Shown here in pieces: positions 1-6,285 of a stretch of DNA of 14,067 bases. The position numbers and the translations under genes were made by a program. Within the stretch, counting starts at the first letter, position 1. The number at the start of each line of letters is the position of its first letter. Under the pieces are notes generated by a model, which did no database searches, was not told the origin of the DNA, and was given only the letters and a program-made list of their open reading frames with translations. Source of the DNA: Tannerella sp. (GTDB lineage: Bacteria > Bacteroidota > Bacteroidia > Bacteroidales > Tannerellaceae). The DNA lies in the NCBI GenBank assembly GCA_031288935.1, contig JAITQL010000027.1, positions 1 to 14,067 on the forward strand. Direction: 5' to 3'.

Positions 1-120
1 CCGGAAAGAGGTTTGCTTCACTGCGGTTAACATTCCGGACGGCCGGACGGCAGTTTTCTGCATTTCATTGACAGTTTGCGTCCCTAAACGATGTTCAGCG
101 AGGGACGGCAGGCGAAAAAC

Positions 121-162
121 AGAAAGGCCTGTTCCCGTAAAAAAAACGGGACAGGCCTTTCT
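121..162. terminator. Bulged hairpin, probable bidirectional terminator
   Basis: A 17-bp stem with one bulged T (left arm 121-138, right arm 146-162) closes a loop of seven A residues. Read rightward it runs into TTTCTT. Read leftward it runs into TTTCTGTTTTT. This fits a Rho-independent terminator working in either direction. It could end a gene lying left of the window: a plus frame entering at base 1 stops at 28-30, too short to identify. It could also end a leftward transcript starting near base 400. The structure is seen in the sequence; the function is inferred. Confidence 0.65.
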
Positions 163-243
163 TGCATGTAAAAAAAGTTGTCAGATTCGCGTGTGCGCGT
201 ACTTCAAGTGTTATATTATATACGCCTGCCCATCTCTCTCTAA

Positions 244-369
244 CTAACTGCACGCAACCAAAACGCATCCGTTAAATATACGTAAGGCGTGCATGTTTGT
301 CATAGATAGACACGTCGAAAAAGACGGTGTGATCAGCAAGTTCGGACGGGAGGAAAAGATATCTGTCAT
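244..369 (-). CDS. Possible 41-aa small ORF in a short leftward transcript
   Basis: An ATG at 369, about 30 bases downstream of the predicted start of RNA, opens 41 codons (begins MTDIFSSRPN, ends VLVACS) and stops at 244. The terminator-like hairpin follows about 80 bases later. The frame stays open upstream of the ATG, but the sequence there is palindromic repeat, so the longer version is not credible. I recognise no family, see no clear ribosome binding site, and the composition is not strongly protein-like. The same stretch has inverted repeats (tgcacgc 249-255 with gcgtgca 287-293), so the transcript could equally be a structured non-coding RNA. Treat this as a placeholder for a transcript of unknown nature. 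Confidence 0.2.
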   Translation of the reverse strand: MTDIFSSRPNLLITPSFSTCLSMTNMHALRIFNGCVLVACS

Positions 370-405
370 AGTCAAACCTATTTGTTCTCTGATTTTATTC
401 GGCTG

Positions 406-413
406 CAAAGTTA
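406..413 (-). promoter_or_regulatory. Candidate Bacteroidota -7 box (TAACTTTG), leftward
   Basis: The minus strand reads TAACTTTG, a perfect match to the Bacteroidota -7 consensus TAnnTTTG and identical to the box in front of dut in this window. No good -33 TTTG is seen at the usual distance, only a T-rich run. It would start RNA near base 400, aimed at the hairpin at 121-162. Confidence 0.4.
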
Positions 414-555
414 CCTGTCTTTTTGAAAAAAGAAAACTGTTCCTGCGAAAAAGATGAAGATTGTGTTTTTTTATGAGTTTGGAGAAAGATGCAGGAGTTC
501 CAAAGTTCGAGGCTGAAACCCTTTCATCCTTCACGCGGCATGGTGTTGTGCATGA

Positions 556-800
556 CACTTGTCCCCGACGGGACATTGCTTTTCGTCCCGGCAGGGATGA
601 TATGTTGGCAGAAACGGTAACACAACTTTTTCTGTCCCGGCGGGACATGATGTCGGTAGAAAAAGAATGCTGCAACATCCGGCGGAATCCCGTCCGGGAT
701 GATATGCCGGTCATATCGCACATGCCATCCCGTACGGGATTCAGGCAGGCGGGGAAGCTGCAATTTTCTACCGGCATCCTGTCCCCAGCGGGACAGGCGC
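556..800. repeat. Array of six TCCC-n3/4-GGGA palindromes
   Basis: Six short palindromes sit at 560-575, 586-597, 633-647, 687-700, 727-740 (ATCCCGTACGGGAT, perfect) and 779-796. Their centres are roughly 24-54 bases apart. Several are followed by related tails: gggatgatatg occurs at 594-604 and 696-706, and cggtagaaaa occurs at 654-663 with its complement near 766-775. The right half (about 632-700) is an imperfect inverted copy of about 727-796, so the block can fold into one long stem as well as small hairpins. Open frames on both strands here translate to repetitive peptides and are shadows of the repeat. It lies beyond the 3' end of the envelope operon. Confidence 0.7.
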
Positions 801-904
801 CATGCACAAAACCGGCCCGCGTAAAGTATAAATGATTGACCCCGGAACGTTTTCAGGATTGCTTTCCTGCATCCCGTCGGAAAAGTTTTAGCAGTAAAGA
901 CGAT

Positions 905-2221
905 TTATCGCAGCCAGTGGCGGGGGTTGAGTTTTTCCTTTTCCTTGCGGATCTCGAAGTGCAGGCGGGTTTCACGGGAGGAATCGGTGAAGATTTTCCC
1001 CAGTTTCTGGCGCGTGGAAACCTTGTCGCCGCTATGGACATAGACCTCGCTGAGGTTGGCATAAACGGTCAGGTATTTTCCGTGACGGACGATGACGCCT
1101 TGCGTAAAACCGGCCTCGGCCGTGAAGACGGCGGTCACTTTGCCGTTGAAGACGGCTTGCGCTTCGGCGCCGGCCGTTGCGCGGATGTCGATCCCGGTAC
1201 TGTAGGTGCGGACGTAGGGCAAGCCGGAATGCTGATGTTCGCCAAACCGCGTGACGATTTTGTATTTACCGGTCAGCGGATAGGGCAACCGTCCGCGGTT
1301 GGAGGCAAAATCGGGGGACAGTTTCACCTCCGTCTTCGAGCTGCGAGAGCCGCTTTCCGTTTTCGGGATTGCGACCGCTTCTTCTTCTCCGGCCTCCGTG
1401 CCGGATTCAACCCGGTCTGCTAACGGTGCGTCGGTTTTGGCGCCGGCGCGCGCCGCACGGTCTACCTCCAAGCCGATCAGGTTCTCGATTTGCCTGTCCA
1501 GCGCTTCCGCTTCCGTTCGCTTTTGCGACAGTTCCGCCTGCAATTCCTTCTGCCTCCTGTTCAACAGCAGGACTTCCTGCTTCTGCTCGGCTTCTTCGGC
1601 CAGCAACTGCCCGCTTTCCTTCCCGCGAATGTCGAGCAGCGCCATTTTTTCGGTTCGCACCTGTTCCCTCTCCAGCTGTTTGGCGCCGAGTTCCGTTTGC
1701 TTGCCGATAATCATGGCCACCTGCCGCTTCTGCCAGCCGGAGTACTCGCGCAGGTAGCGCATCCGCCGGAAGGACTGGGTGAAATTTTCGGCCGACAGGA
1801 CAAAAAACCATTTATACTGGATCGAATGTCGGGCACGCATGTTTTGCAGCGACCGGGCATAACTGTTGCGTATCTCGGACAGGCCGTCCTCCAGTTTGCC
1901 CAGTTCGCCGTTCATCTCCGCAATCTCCTTGTCCATGAGGGCGATTTCCTGATTAAGGAGGCCAATGATCTCCTGCCTGGCAGCTATCTGTTCGGAAAGC
2001 AGTTGCAGCCTGTCCAGCGAATTTTGCGCCGTGGAGCGCGTATCCTTGAGCAGCTGCGCCGTCCATTCAATTTCCTCCAGCGCCACCTTGCGTTTTTCTT
2101 CCAGCTGTTTCATGACGCGCGTCTGTCCCGAAACGAGCACGCCGCAGAGGACAAGACACGCCGGCAGGAAGAGCGCCGTCCGGCCGCTCCGAAAACGCAG
2201 GGAAAAAGGGAAACAACTCAT
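905..2221 (-). CDS. EnvC-like murein hydrolase activator (degenerate LytM/M23)
   Basis: This is a 438-aa exported protein. Residues about 13-32 form a hydrophobic signal segment with no lipobox. Residues about 33-250 are a long charged coiled coil, and a low-complexity linker runs to about 305. Residues 310-438 form a LytM (M23-type) domain. That layout matches EnvC, which does not cut peptidoglycan itself but activates cell-wall amidases under FtsEX control at the division site. The metal site is broken here. The first HxGxD His is Ser341 (S-T-G-I-D345), the usual YAHL is YANL (Asn389), and the HLH motif is Arg419-Leu-His421. A regulatory, non-catalytic role is therefore inferred. The ATG at 2221 overlaps the upstream stop by four bases (ATGA), so translation is probably coupled. 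No convincing terminator follows the stop; only a weak hairpin lies at 854-869. Confidence 0.87.
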   Translation of the reverse strand: MSCFPFSLRFRSGRTALFLPACLVLCGVLVSGQTRVMKQLEEKRKVALEEIEWTAQLLKDTRSTAQNSLDRLQLLSEQIAARQEIIGLLNQEIALMDKEIAEMNGELGKLEDGLSEIRNSYARSLQNMRARHSIQYKWFFVLSAENFTQSFRRMRYLREYSGWQKRQVAMIIGKQTELGAKQLEREQVRTEKMALLDIRGKESGQLLAEEAEQKQEVLLLNRRQKELQAELSQKRTEAEALDRQIENLIGLEVDRAARAGAKTDAPLADRVESGTEAGEEEAVAIPKTESGSRSSKTEVKLSPDFASNRGRLPYPLTGKYKIVTRFGEHQHSGLPYVRTYSTGIDIRATAGAEAQAVFNGKVTAVFTAEAGFTQGVIVRHGKYLTVYANLSEVYVHSGDKVSTRQKLGKIFTDSSRETRLHFEIRKEKEKLNPRHWLR

Positions 2222-3063
2222 GGCTGTTCAAACATTTTTTTGATTTGCAACAGGTTCATCCGCTCATAGCCCGACGGAACAACCGGCCGGATTTCCACCG
2301 GCACATCTACGTCGACACGGGTGTAATTCAGCGAAAGAGCGCCCTTCACTTCCTCGCCCTCGAACCATCCGGCATTGACTTTCATCGGGAAGAGCTGCGT
2401 CCCTACCGGACGGAAATCGGCATATTCCCAAAGTGTCGAATGATGCGAAACGGAGTCGGCTATTTCGGAAGCGTGCAGTTTTTCATCCTTTCCGGCCGTA
2501 AACAGATAGCTCCACTCGGCCCCGTCCCGCGTTTGCAGCGTATAACCCGTTTCCGTCCGTTCCCATCCGAAGCGGTCGACTGCATTTTCAGGCACCTGCC
2601 TCTCGCCCGGCAGAAAGAGCTGGTTCGTGAAAAGCGCCTGCAGGTTGTAGAAGTTGAAATCCACCTGCACCGAATCCGCCAGGCGCGCGAAATTCTCGGC
2701 CAGATAGCGCCTGTTCAGCCGGTCAATGATCCAGACGCTGTCCGGGCAAAGCTCCAGCCGGAAGACTTCGATCCCCAGCAGCGGTTGAACGGAAACCTGT
2801 ATCCAGTCGTTTTTCCGGATTTTCAGGTTGGCGCGTGAACTGAACGTCTTGCCGCCCGCCAGGGTCAGTTCCAGCTGTATTTTCGCCGACAGGGTGCCAT
2901 ACCGGAAGGCCTGCTTTTGAAGTGAATGAAAAAAGATTTCCTCCGTTTTCCGGAGATTCACCGTTTCCGTACCGCCCGCCGCCGGGAGGTTCGACGTGCG
3001 GCAGCCCGCCAGCAGCAGGCAACAAACTGCACAAAGGCAGCCCAAACCAAGTTTATTCTTCAT
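2218..3063 (-). CDS. DUF4292-family lipoprotein
   Basis: This is a 281-aa lipoprotein. The start is the ATG at 3063; a longer reading begins at a TTG (3078) and only adds five charged residues before a complete signal peptide. The signal ends in the lipobox LLLAGC with Cys21 as the lipidation site. The residues after the Cys (RTSN) carry no acidic surface-export signal, so it is probably periplasmic-facing. The mature part resembles the DUF4292 family, a beta-rich LolA/LolB-like fold (family relation from memory): it has repeated strand patterns with a basic stretch (SRANLKIRKNDWIQVSV) and the phrase LNRRYLAENFA. The precise function is unknown; a role in lipoprotein or outer-membrane handling is plausible. 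It overlaps the TPR gene by 11 bases and the EnvC-like gene by 4, so the three are co-transcribed and coupled. Confidence 0.82.
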   Translation of the reverse strand: MKNKLGLGCLCAVCCLLLAGCRTSNLPAAGGTETVNLRKTEEIFFHSLQKQAFRYGTLSAKIQLELTLAGGKTFSSRANLKIRKNDWIQVSVQPLLGIEVFRLELCPDSVWIIDRLNRRYLAENFARLADSVQVDFNFYNLQALFTNQLFLPGERQVPENAVDRFGWERTETGYTLQTRDGAEWSYLFTAGKDEKLHASEIADSVSHHSTLWEYADFRPVGTQLFPMKVNAGWFEGEEVKGALSLNYTRVDVDVPVEIRPVVPSGYERMNLLQIKKMFEQP

Positions 3064-4804
3064 CTTTCGGCGCTTCAAAGTATGTTTTTTCAGTGATTTT
3101 GCGTTTCAGCGTTTCCGTATCCTTGCCTGCCTCCCTTGCCTTGATCCACTGTTCCAGTCCGCGTTCCTGCTCGCCCGTCATGTAGAGAATATCGCCATAA
3201 TGATCCAGCAGTTCCGAACTGTTAGTCCGGTCGTTTCGCAGCGCGGTTTCGATATAGATTTTGGCCAGCATGTAATTTCCCTTCACGAAGAAAACCCAGG
3301 CATACGTATCCAGGTAAGTCGCATTGTCGGGTTCCGTCTTGATACACTGTGCGCTCATCCGTTCGGCCTTGTCCAGTTCCTTCTTTTCCAGCGAAAGGTA
3401 ATAGCTGTAGTTGTTAAGGATCGGGATGTTCCGTTCGTTATACTTCAAGGCTTCATCGTAAGCGGCAAACGCCTGTTCCGATTCCTTCATCCGGTAGAAA
3501 ATATCACCGATCTGTCCGTAAAAGTCGGAACGGATCTGCCGGTTCGATTCCGGAATGATCTTCAGCCCGCCGTAATACGAATCAAGCGCCTCCTGATAGC
3601 GTTGCAACTGGAAACAGGCAATGCCCCGGTAATAATAATATTCGGGCGCCTCCGGGAAAAGCTCGTGACATTTATTGCAAATGCGGATCGCATCCTCCAT
3701 GTCCTCCATCTGGAGGGTGAGATTCAGGAGCTGCTGCCAGGCCTTGCCGTTGTCCGGCTCCATTTCGGTTGCCAGCTGAAACTGGAAACGGGCTTCTTCC
3801 ATCGTTCCCTGAAACGCAAGCAAGGTGCCGTAAATCAGTTTCAGTTCAACATCTTCGGGATGCTGTTCCAGCAGCGTCATAAAAAGCGTATTGGCGCTTT
3901 TCATCCCTTCGCGCGACTGCTGCTGTTGCTGAATGTAGCGGGAGAGAATCCCGACTTTGAGTTCCACATCCAGTTTTTCATTGACCAGCGCCGAGCGAAT
4001 CTGCGCTTCCGCCGAGTCCGGCTGACCGATTGCTTCGTAGTAGTTGGCCATGGAAACGGTGTAGTACGGATTCTCCGAATCAATGGCATAGGCCTTCCGG
4101 TAATACTGAAGGGCGCGGTCGGCGTCCTGGCGTTCCAGGTACAGGTCGCCGATGAGGATCGGATACCGCGCATCGCCGGGATACTTGTTTGCCAGTTTTT
4201 TCAGTTCGCCAAACGCCTGTTCCGGCTGTTCCAGCGACATGTACAGCTTGAACTTTTGCATGGAGAGCGGTTCGCTCATCCCCGCCATGTCTTCCAGCAG
4301 ATTAAACTGCTTGATGGCCTCGTCGATTTCCCCGTTTTGGGTAAGCGCCTCGGCCAGGTAGTAATTCAGCTCCACCTTTCCCGGATACGTCCCGACCAAT
4401 TCCTCGTAGGCGTCAGCTGCTTCTCCGTACATTCCCAGATTGAGGAAAATGGAGGCGAGCGCCAGTTTGTAGGTATAATTTTCCGGATGGAAGGCCACCG
4501 CTTTTTTCAGGCACGAAGCCGCCTTTTCCGGCGCGTTCATCTGCAGGTAGAACGACGAAAGTTCAAAAAGCGTTGCCGACGAGGTGGAATCTATTTCGAG
4601 GCAATGCTTGAAGACTTCATAGGCGGCATCAAACTTGCCGGCATTTTTCAGATTGATGCCTTCGTAGAAGAAATAATCCAGTTTCCGCTGCACGGACGGC
4701 TGTATGGTTTTCAGCTGCATCCCCTGTTCTGCAAGCGTGCCGGCGGGAAACGCCTCCGTCGCAAGGCAAAGAACCGAAAGGATCAGGAAGAATCGTTGAA
4801 TCAT
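3053..4804 (-). CDS. Exported tetratricopeptide-repeat protein
   Basis: This 583-aa protein consists almost wholly of TPR units, roughly 13-14 of them, after a signal peptide (MIQRFFLILSVLCLATEAFPA). Helix-pair signatures recur, for example AAYEVFKHCLEIDS, EAADAYEELVGTYP, RALQYYRKAYAIDS and EALDSYYGGLKIIP. The C-terminal block with NNYSYYLSL and YLDTYAWVFF is typical of Bacteroidota periplasmic or outer-membrane TPR proteins. TPR arrays bind partner proteins, and no enzymatic site is visible. The open frame extends upstream to 5119 through the dut gene, but the ATG at 4804 is directly followed by a good signal peptide and is chosen. That ATG lies inside a row of 8-base repeats. The gene follows dut by about 31 bases and overlaps the DUF4292 gene at its end. 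A five-Gln run is encoded near 3920-3935. The partner and exact role are unknown. Confidence 0.87.
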   Translation of the reverse strand: MIQRFFLILSVLCLATEAFPAGTLAEQGMQLKTIQPSVQRKLDYFFYEGINLKNAGKFDAAYEVFKHCLEIDSTSSATLFELSSFYLQMNAPEKAASCLKKAVAFHPENYTYKLALASIFLNLGMYGEAADAYEELVGTYPGKVELNYYLAEALTQNGEIDEAIKQFNLLEDMAGMSEPLSMQKFKLYMSLEQPEQAFGELKKLANKYPGDARYPILIGDLYLERQDADRALQYYRKAYAIDSENPYYTVSMANYYEAIGQPDSAEAQIRSALVNEKLDVELKVGILSRYIQQQQQSREGMKSANTLFMTLLEQHPEDVELKLIYGTLLAFQGTMEEARFQFQLATEMEPDNGKAWQQLLNLTLQMEDMEDAIRICNKCHELFPEAPEYYYYRGIACFQLQRYQEALDSYYGGLKIIPESNRQIRSDFYGQIGDIFYRMKESEQAFAAYDEALKYNERNIPILNNYSYYLSLEKKELDKAERMSAQCIKTEPDNATYLDTYAWVFFVKGNYMLAKIYIETALRNDRTNSSELLDHYGDILYMTGEQERGLEQWIKAREAGKDTETLKRKITEKTYFEAPKDEE

Positions 4805-4837
4805 TGAATCGTTGAATTTTTGAACCGTTGAATAATT
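4790..4837. repeat. Six tandem 8-base repeats spanning dut stop and TPR start
   Basis: The plus strand reads as six consecutive octamers: gaatcgtt (4790), gaatcatt (4798), gaatcgtt (4806), gaattttt (4814), gaaccgtt (4822) and gaataatt (4830). The last contains part of the dut stop codon. The second contains the complement of the TPR gene's ATG, which is a one-base variant of the common unit (AACG to AATG on the coding strand). The first encodes the start of the signal peptide. Confidence 0.85.
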
Positions 4838-5267
4838 ATTTTCCGGTGTGGCCGAATCCGCCCGGCCCGCGTTCCGTACTGTCCAGGACTTCTTCCGGCT
4901 GCCACTCCACACGGGCATGTGAAGCGATAACCATTTGGCAAATACGTTCGCCGTCACTGACAACAAACGGTTCGGAAGAGAGATTGACCAGAACAATACC
5001 GATTTCGCCCCGGTAGTCCGCGTCGATAGTCCCCGGCGTATTAAGCAGCGTGATCCCGTGCTTGACCGCCAGTCCGCTACGCGGGCGCATCTGCGCTTCG
5101 TAACCTTCGGGCAAGGCAAGATACAATCCGGTAGGAATCAGTTTTCGTTCCAGCGGTTTCAGTTCGACCGGCGCAGACAGGTTGGCACGGATATCCATCC
5201 CTGCCGACAACGGCGTCTGATATTGCGGCAGCGGGTGACGCGACTTGTTGACAATTTTCACTTTCAT
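4836..5267 (-). CDS. dut: dUTP diphosphatase (dUTPase)
   Basis: This 143-aa trimeric dUTPase hydrolyses dUTP to dUMP and diphosphate. It keeps uracil out of DNA and supplies dUMP for thymidylate synthesis in the cytoplasm. All five family motifs are visible: AGMDIRA (22-28), RPRSGLA (61-67), the [12 protein letters not shown] block (79-90), GERICQMVI (106-114) and the C-terminal [13 protein letters not shown] (130-142), which closes over the substrate. The length is normal for the family. The ATG at 5267 is chosen over a TTG at 5282, because MKVKIVN fits family N-termini and the TTG version would shorten the leader. It is the first gene of the unit leading into the TPR, DUF4292 and EnvC-like genes, and a -7 box lies about 27 bases upstream. 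Confidence 0.95.
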   Translation of the reverse strand: MKVKIVNKSRHPLPQYQTPLSAGMDIRANLSAPVELKPLERKLIPTGLYLALPEGYEAQMRPRSGLAVKHGITLLNTPGTIDADYRGEIGIVLVNLSSEPFVVSDGERICQMVIASHARVEWQPEEVLDSTERGPGGFGHTGK

Positions 5268-5293
5268 AAAAGAGATGCTCAAATTTGCGACGT

Positions 5294-5301
5294 CAAAGTT
5301 A
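5294..5301 (-). promoter_or_regulatory. Bacteroidota -7 promoter box for the dut operon
   Basis: TAACTTTG on the minus strand matches the TAnnTTTG -7 consensus. It lies so that RNA would start about 20 bases before the dut ATG. A clear -33 TTTG is not seen. It is the best candidate promoter for dut through the EnvC-like gene. Confidence 0.6.
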
Positions 5302-5384
5302 AATGAAATATTTTGAATTACACGCAGCCGGATGAAAAATAATGTTTTACGGAAGTTTGAAGTGCAAGGTTCATTTCATCAGTC

Positions 5385-5567
5385 TTACTTCCCGATTTGA
5401 TACAGGATGATGACTTCCGCTTCAAGATCAAAGATATCCGTATCCGTCAGGAACCGAAAGGGTTTTCCCCGGTCATTCCCGGCTATTGTCAGCCTGAAAT
5501 GTTCTCGGGCAACTGTTTTCTCCCTTTCCCGTATATATTGAATCTCTTCCCGACGGATTAGCTGCAA
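5385..5567 (-). pseudogene. IS4-type transposase fragment (remnant)
   Basis: A minus-strand reading of about 60 codons ends at 5385. It carries REHFRLTIAGNDRGK followed by FRFLTDTDIFDLEAEVIILY. This resembles the strand-rich region of IS4-family transposases that reads roughly 'RL...D..GK.F.FLTN.F.L.A..IA.LY..RWQIE'. The fragment stops right after ILYQIGK, where the conserved RWxIE...K should follow, and it has no ATG. No terminal inverted repeats are visible. The family call rests on remembered motif resemblance, not a search. Confidence 0.45.
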
Positions 5568-5671
5568 TACCGGATCCCCCTGTCAGAATGATGGATGATT
5601 CCCGATGGGCAGCCTTCCATCCCCGGATCTTTCGACAGATGCCAGCCCGCGATCCTGCGTGAATATAACAT
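5558..5671 (-). pseudogene. IS3-family transposase (OrfB, rve core) fragment
   Basis: On the minus strand from 5671 the frame reads MLYSRRIAGWHLSKDPGMEGC, then PSGIIHHSDRGIRYCS, then a stop at 5558. In IS3-family OrfB proteins the first part matches the 'D.YSRKIVGW.LS' strand. The second part matches the 'HSDRGSQYCS' motif carrying the second catalytic Asp. About 10-15 residues normally between them are missing, so an internal deletion is likely. The first Asp and the C-terminal Glu region are absent. It is a dead fragment, abutting and slightly overlapping (in another frame) the IS4-type fragment. Confidence 0.65.
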
Positions 5672-5748
5672 TCTTTCATGATGCCGCCGGGCGTGGCGGA
5701 GAAAGGGAGCGTTTCGGGGGAAACCGGGCGGGGAATAAAAAAATACCG

Positions 5749-5756
5749 TATATTTG
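5749..5756 (+). promoter_or_regulatory. Bacteroidota -7 promoter box for rlmH
   Basis: TATATTTG matches TAnnTTTG and lies 25 bases before the rlmH ATG, giving a short leader. No clear -33 element is seen in the G-rich upstream stretch. It probably drives rlmH and the downstream protease gene. Confidence 0.55.
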
Positions 5757-5781
5757 TCACATTATTACGTCAAAACAAAAG

Positions 5782-6255
5782 ATGAAGATTGTACTCTTGA
5801 TGACAGGGAAGACCGAAGCGACGCACTGGAAGGATGCGCTGGAGGAATACCGGAAGCGGCTGGTGCATTACGTTCCCTTCGAGATGGAAGTCGTGCCGGA
5901 GCTGAAGAACGCGAAGAACAGTTCGGAAGCACGGCAGAAGGAACGGGAAGGGGAACTGATCCTGGGCGCGTTGCAGACGGGCGATACATGCGTGCTGCTG
6001 GACGAAAGGGGAACGGAATATACCTCGGTGCAGTTTGCCGCCTATCTGGAAAAGAAAATGCAGACGGTGTCCCGGCGGCTGGTGTTCGTGACGGGCGGGG
6101 CGTACGGCTTCAGCGAAGCGGTCTACCGGGCGGCGCAGGAACGGATTTCGCTGAGCCGGATGACGTTTTCGCACCAGATGATCCGTCCCCTCTTTGCCGA
6201 ACAGCTCTATCGCGCCATGACGATCCTGCGCAACGAACCCTATCATCATGCGTAG
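5782..6255 (+). CDS. rlmH: 23S rRNA (pseudouridine1915-N3)-methyltransferase RlmH
   Basis: This 157-aa SPOUT-class enzyme uses S-adenosylmethionine to methylate N3 of pseudouridine 1915 in helix 69 of 23S rRNA, acting on assembled ribosomes. The full length and the family landmarks are present: LDERG (73-77), the knot loop VTGGAYGF (103-110), SLSRMTFSHQMIRPL (123-137), AEQLYRAMTIL (139-149) and the C-terminal PYHH. The ATG at 5782 is chosen; the frame extends upstream to 5605 but that part is unrelated transposase debris read antisense. A -7 box lies 25 bases upstream. The next gene starts 30 bases after the stop, so they are likely co-transcribed. Confidence 0.95.
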   Translation: MKIVLLMTGKTEATHWKDALEEYRKRLVHYVPFEMEVVPELKNAKNSSEARQKEREGELILGALQTGDTCVLLDERGTEYTSVQFAAYLEKKMQTVSRRLVFVTGGAYGFSEAVYRAAQERISLSRMTFSHQMIRPLFAEQLYRAMTILRNEPYHHA

Positions 6256-6285
6256 TACGGATTCAATCCAAACAGATCATGTCTT

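Noticed and set aside
1..120. Possible gene tails at the left edge (plus frame stopping at 28-30; an open minus frame)
   Set aside because: The pieces are too short or run through the terminator hairpin; nothing identifiable. A weak cgtccct/agggacg inverted repeat (79-107) is present but has no clear role.
556..800. CRISPR-like array
   Set aside because: The repeated units are short variable palindromes with unequal spacing and related, not unique, spacers; no cas gene is present.
244..807. Minus-strand frame of 187 codons across the left repeat array
   Set aside because: Most of it translates the palindromic repeats into recurring peptides such as RTGFR and SRRD; only the last 41 codons are kept, as a tentative small ORF.
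461..835. Plus-strand frame of 124 codons over the same repeats
   Set aside because: It is repeat-derived, with recurring CPRRD/SRRD/RDDMP-like peptides, and has no recognisable domain.
2996..4807. Plus-strand open frame of about 603 codons antisense to the TPR gene
   Set aside because: It lies wholly over a well-supported TPR gene and its neighbour, has Phe/Arg/Leu-rich shadow composition, no domain and no start context.
4805..5119. N-terminal extension of the TPR frame into dut
   Set aside because: It overlaps the conserved dUTPase coding sequence and would bury the signal peptide; the ATG at 4804 is the credible start.
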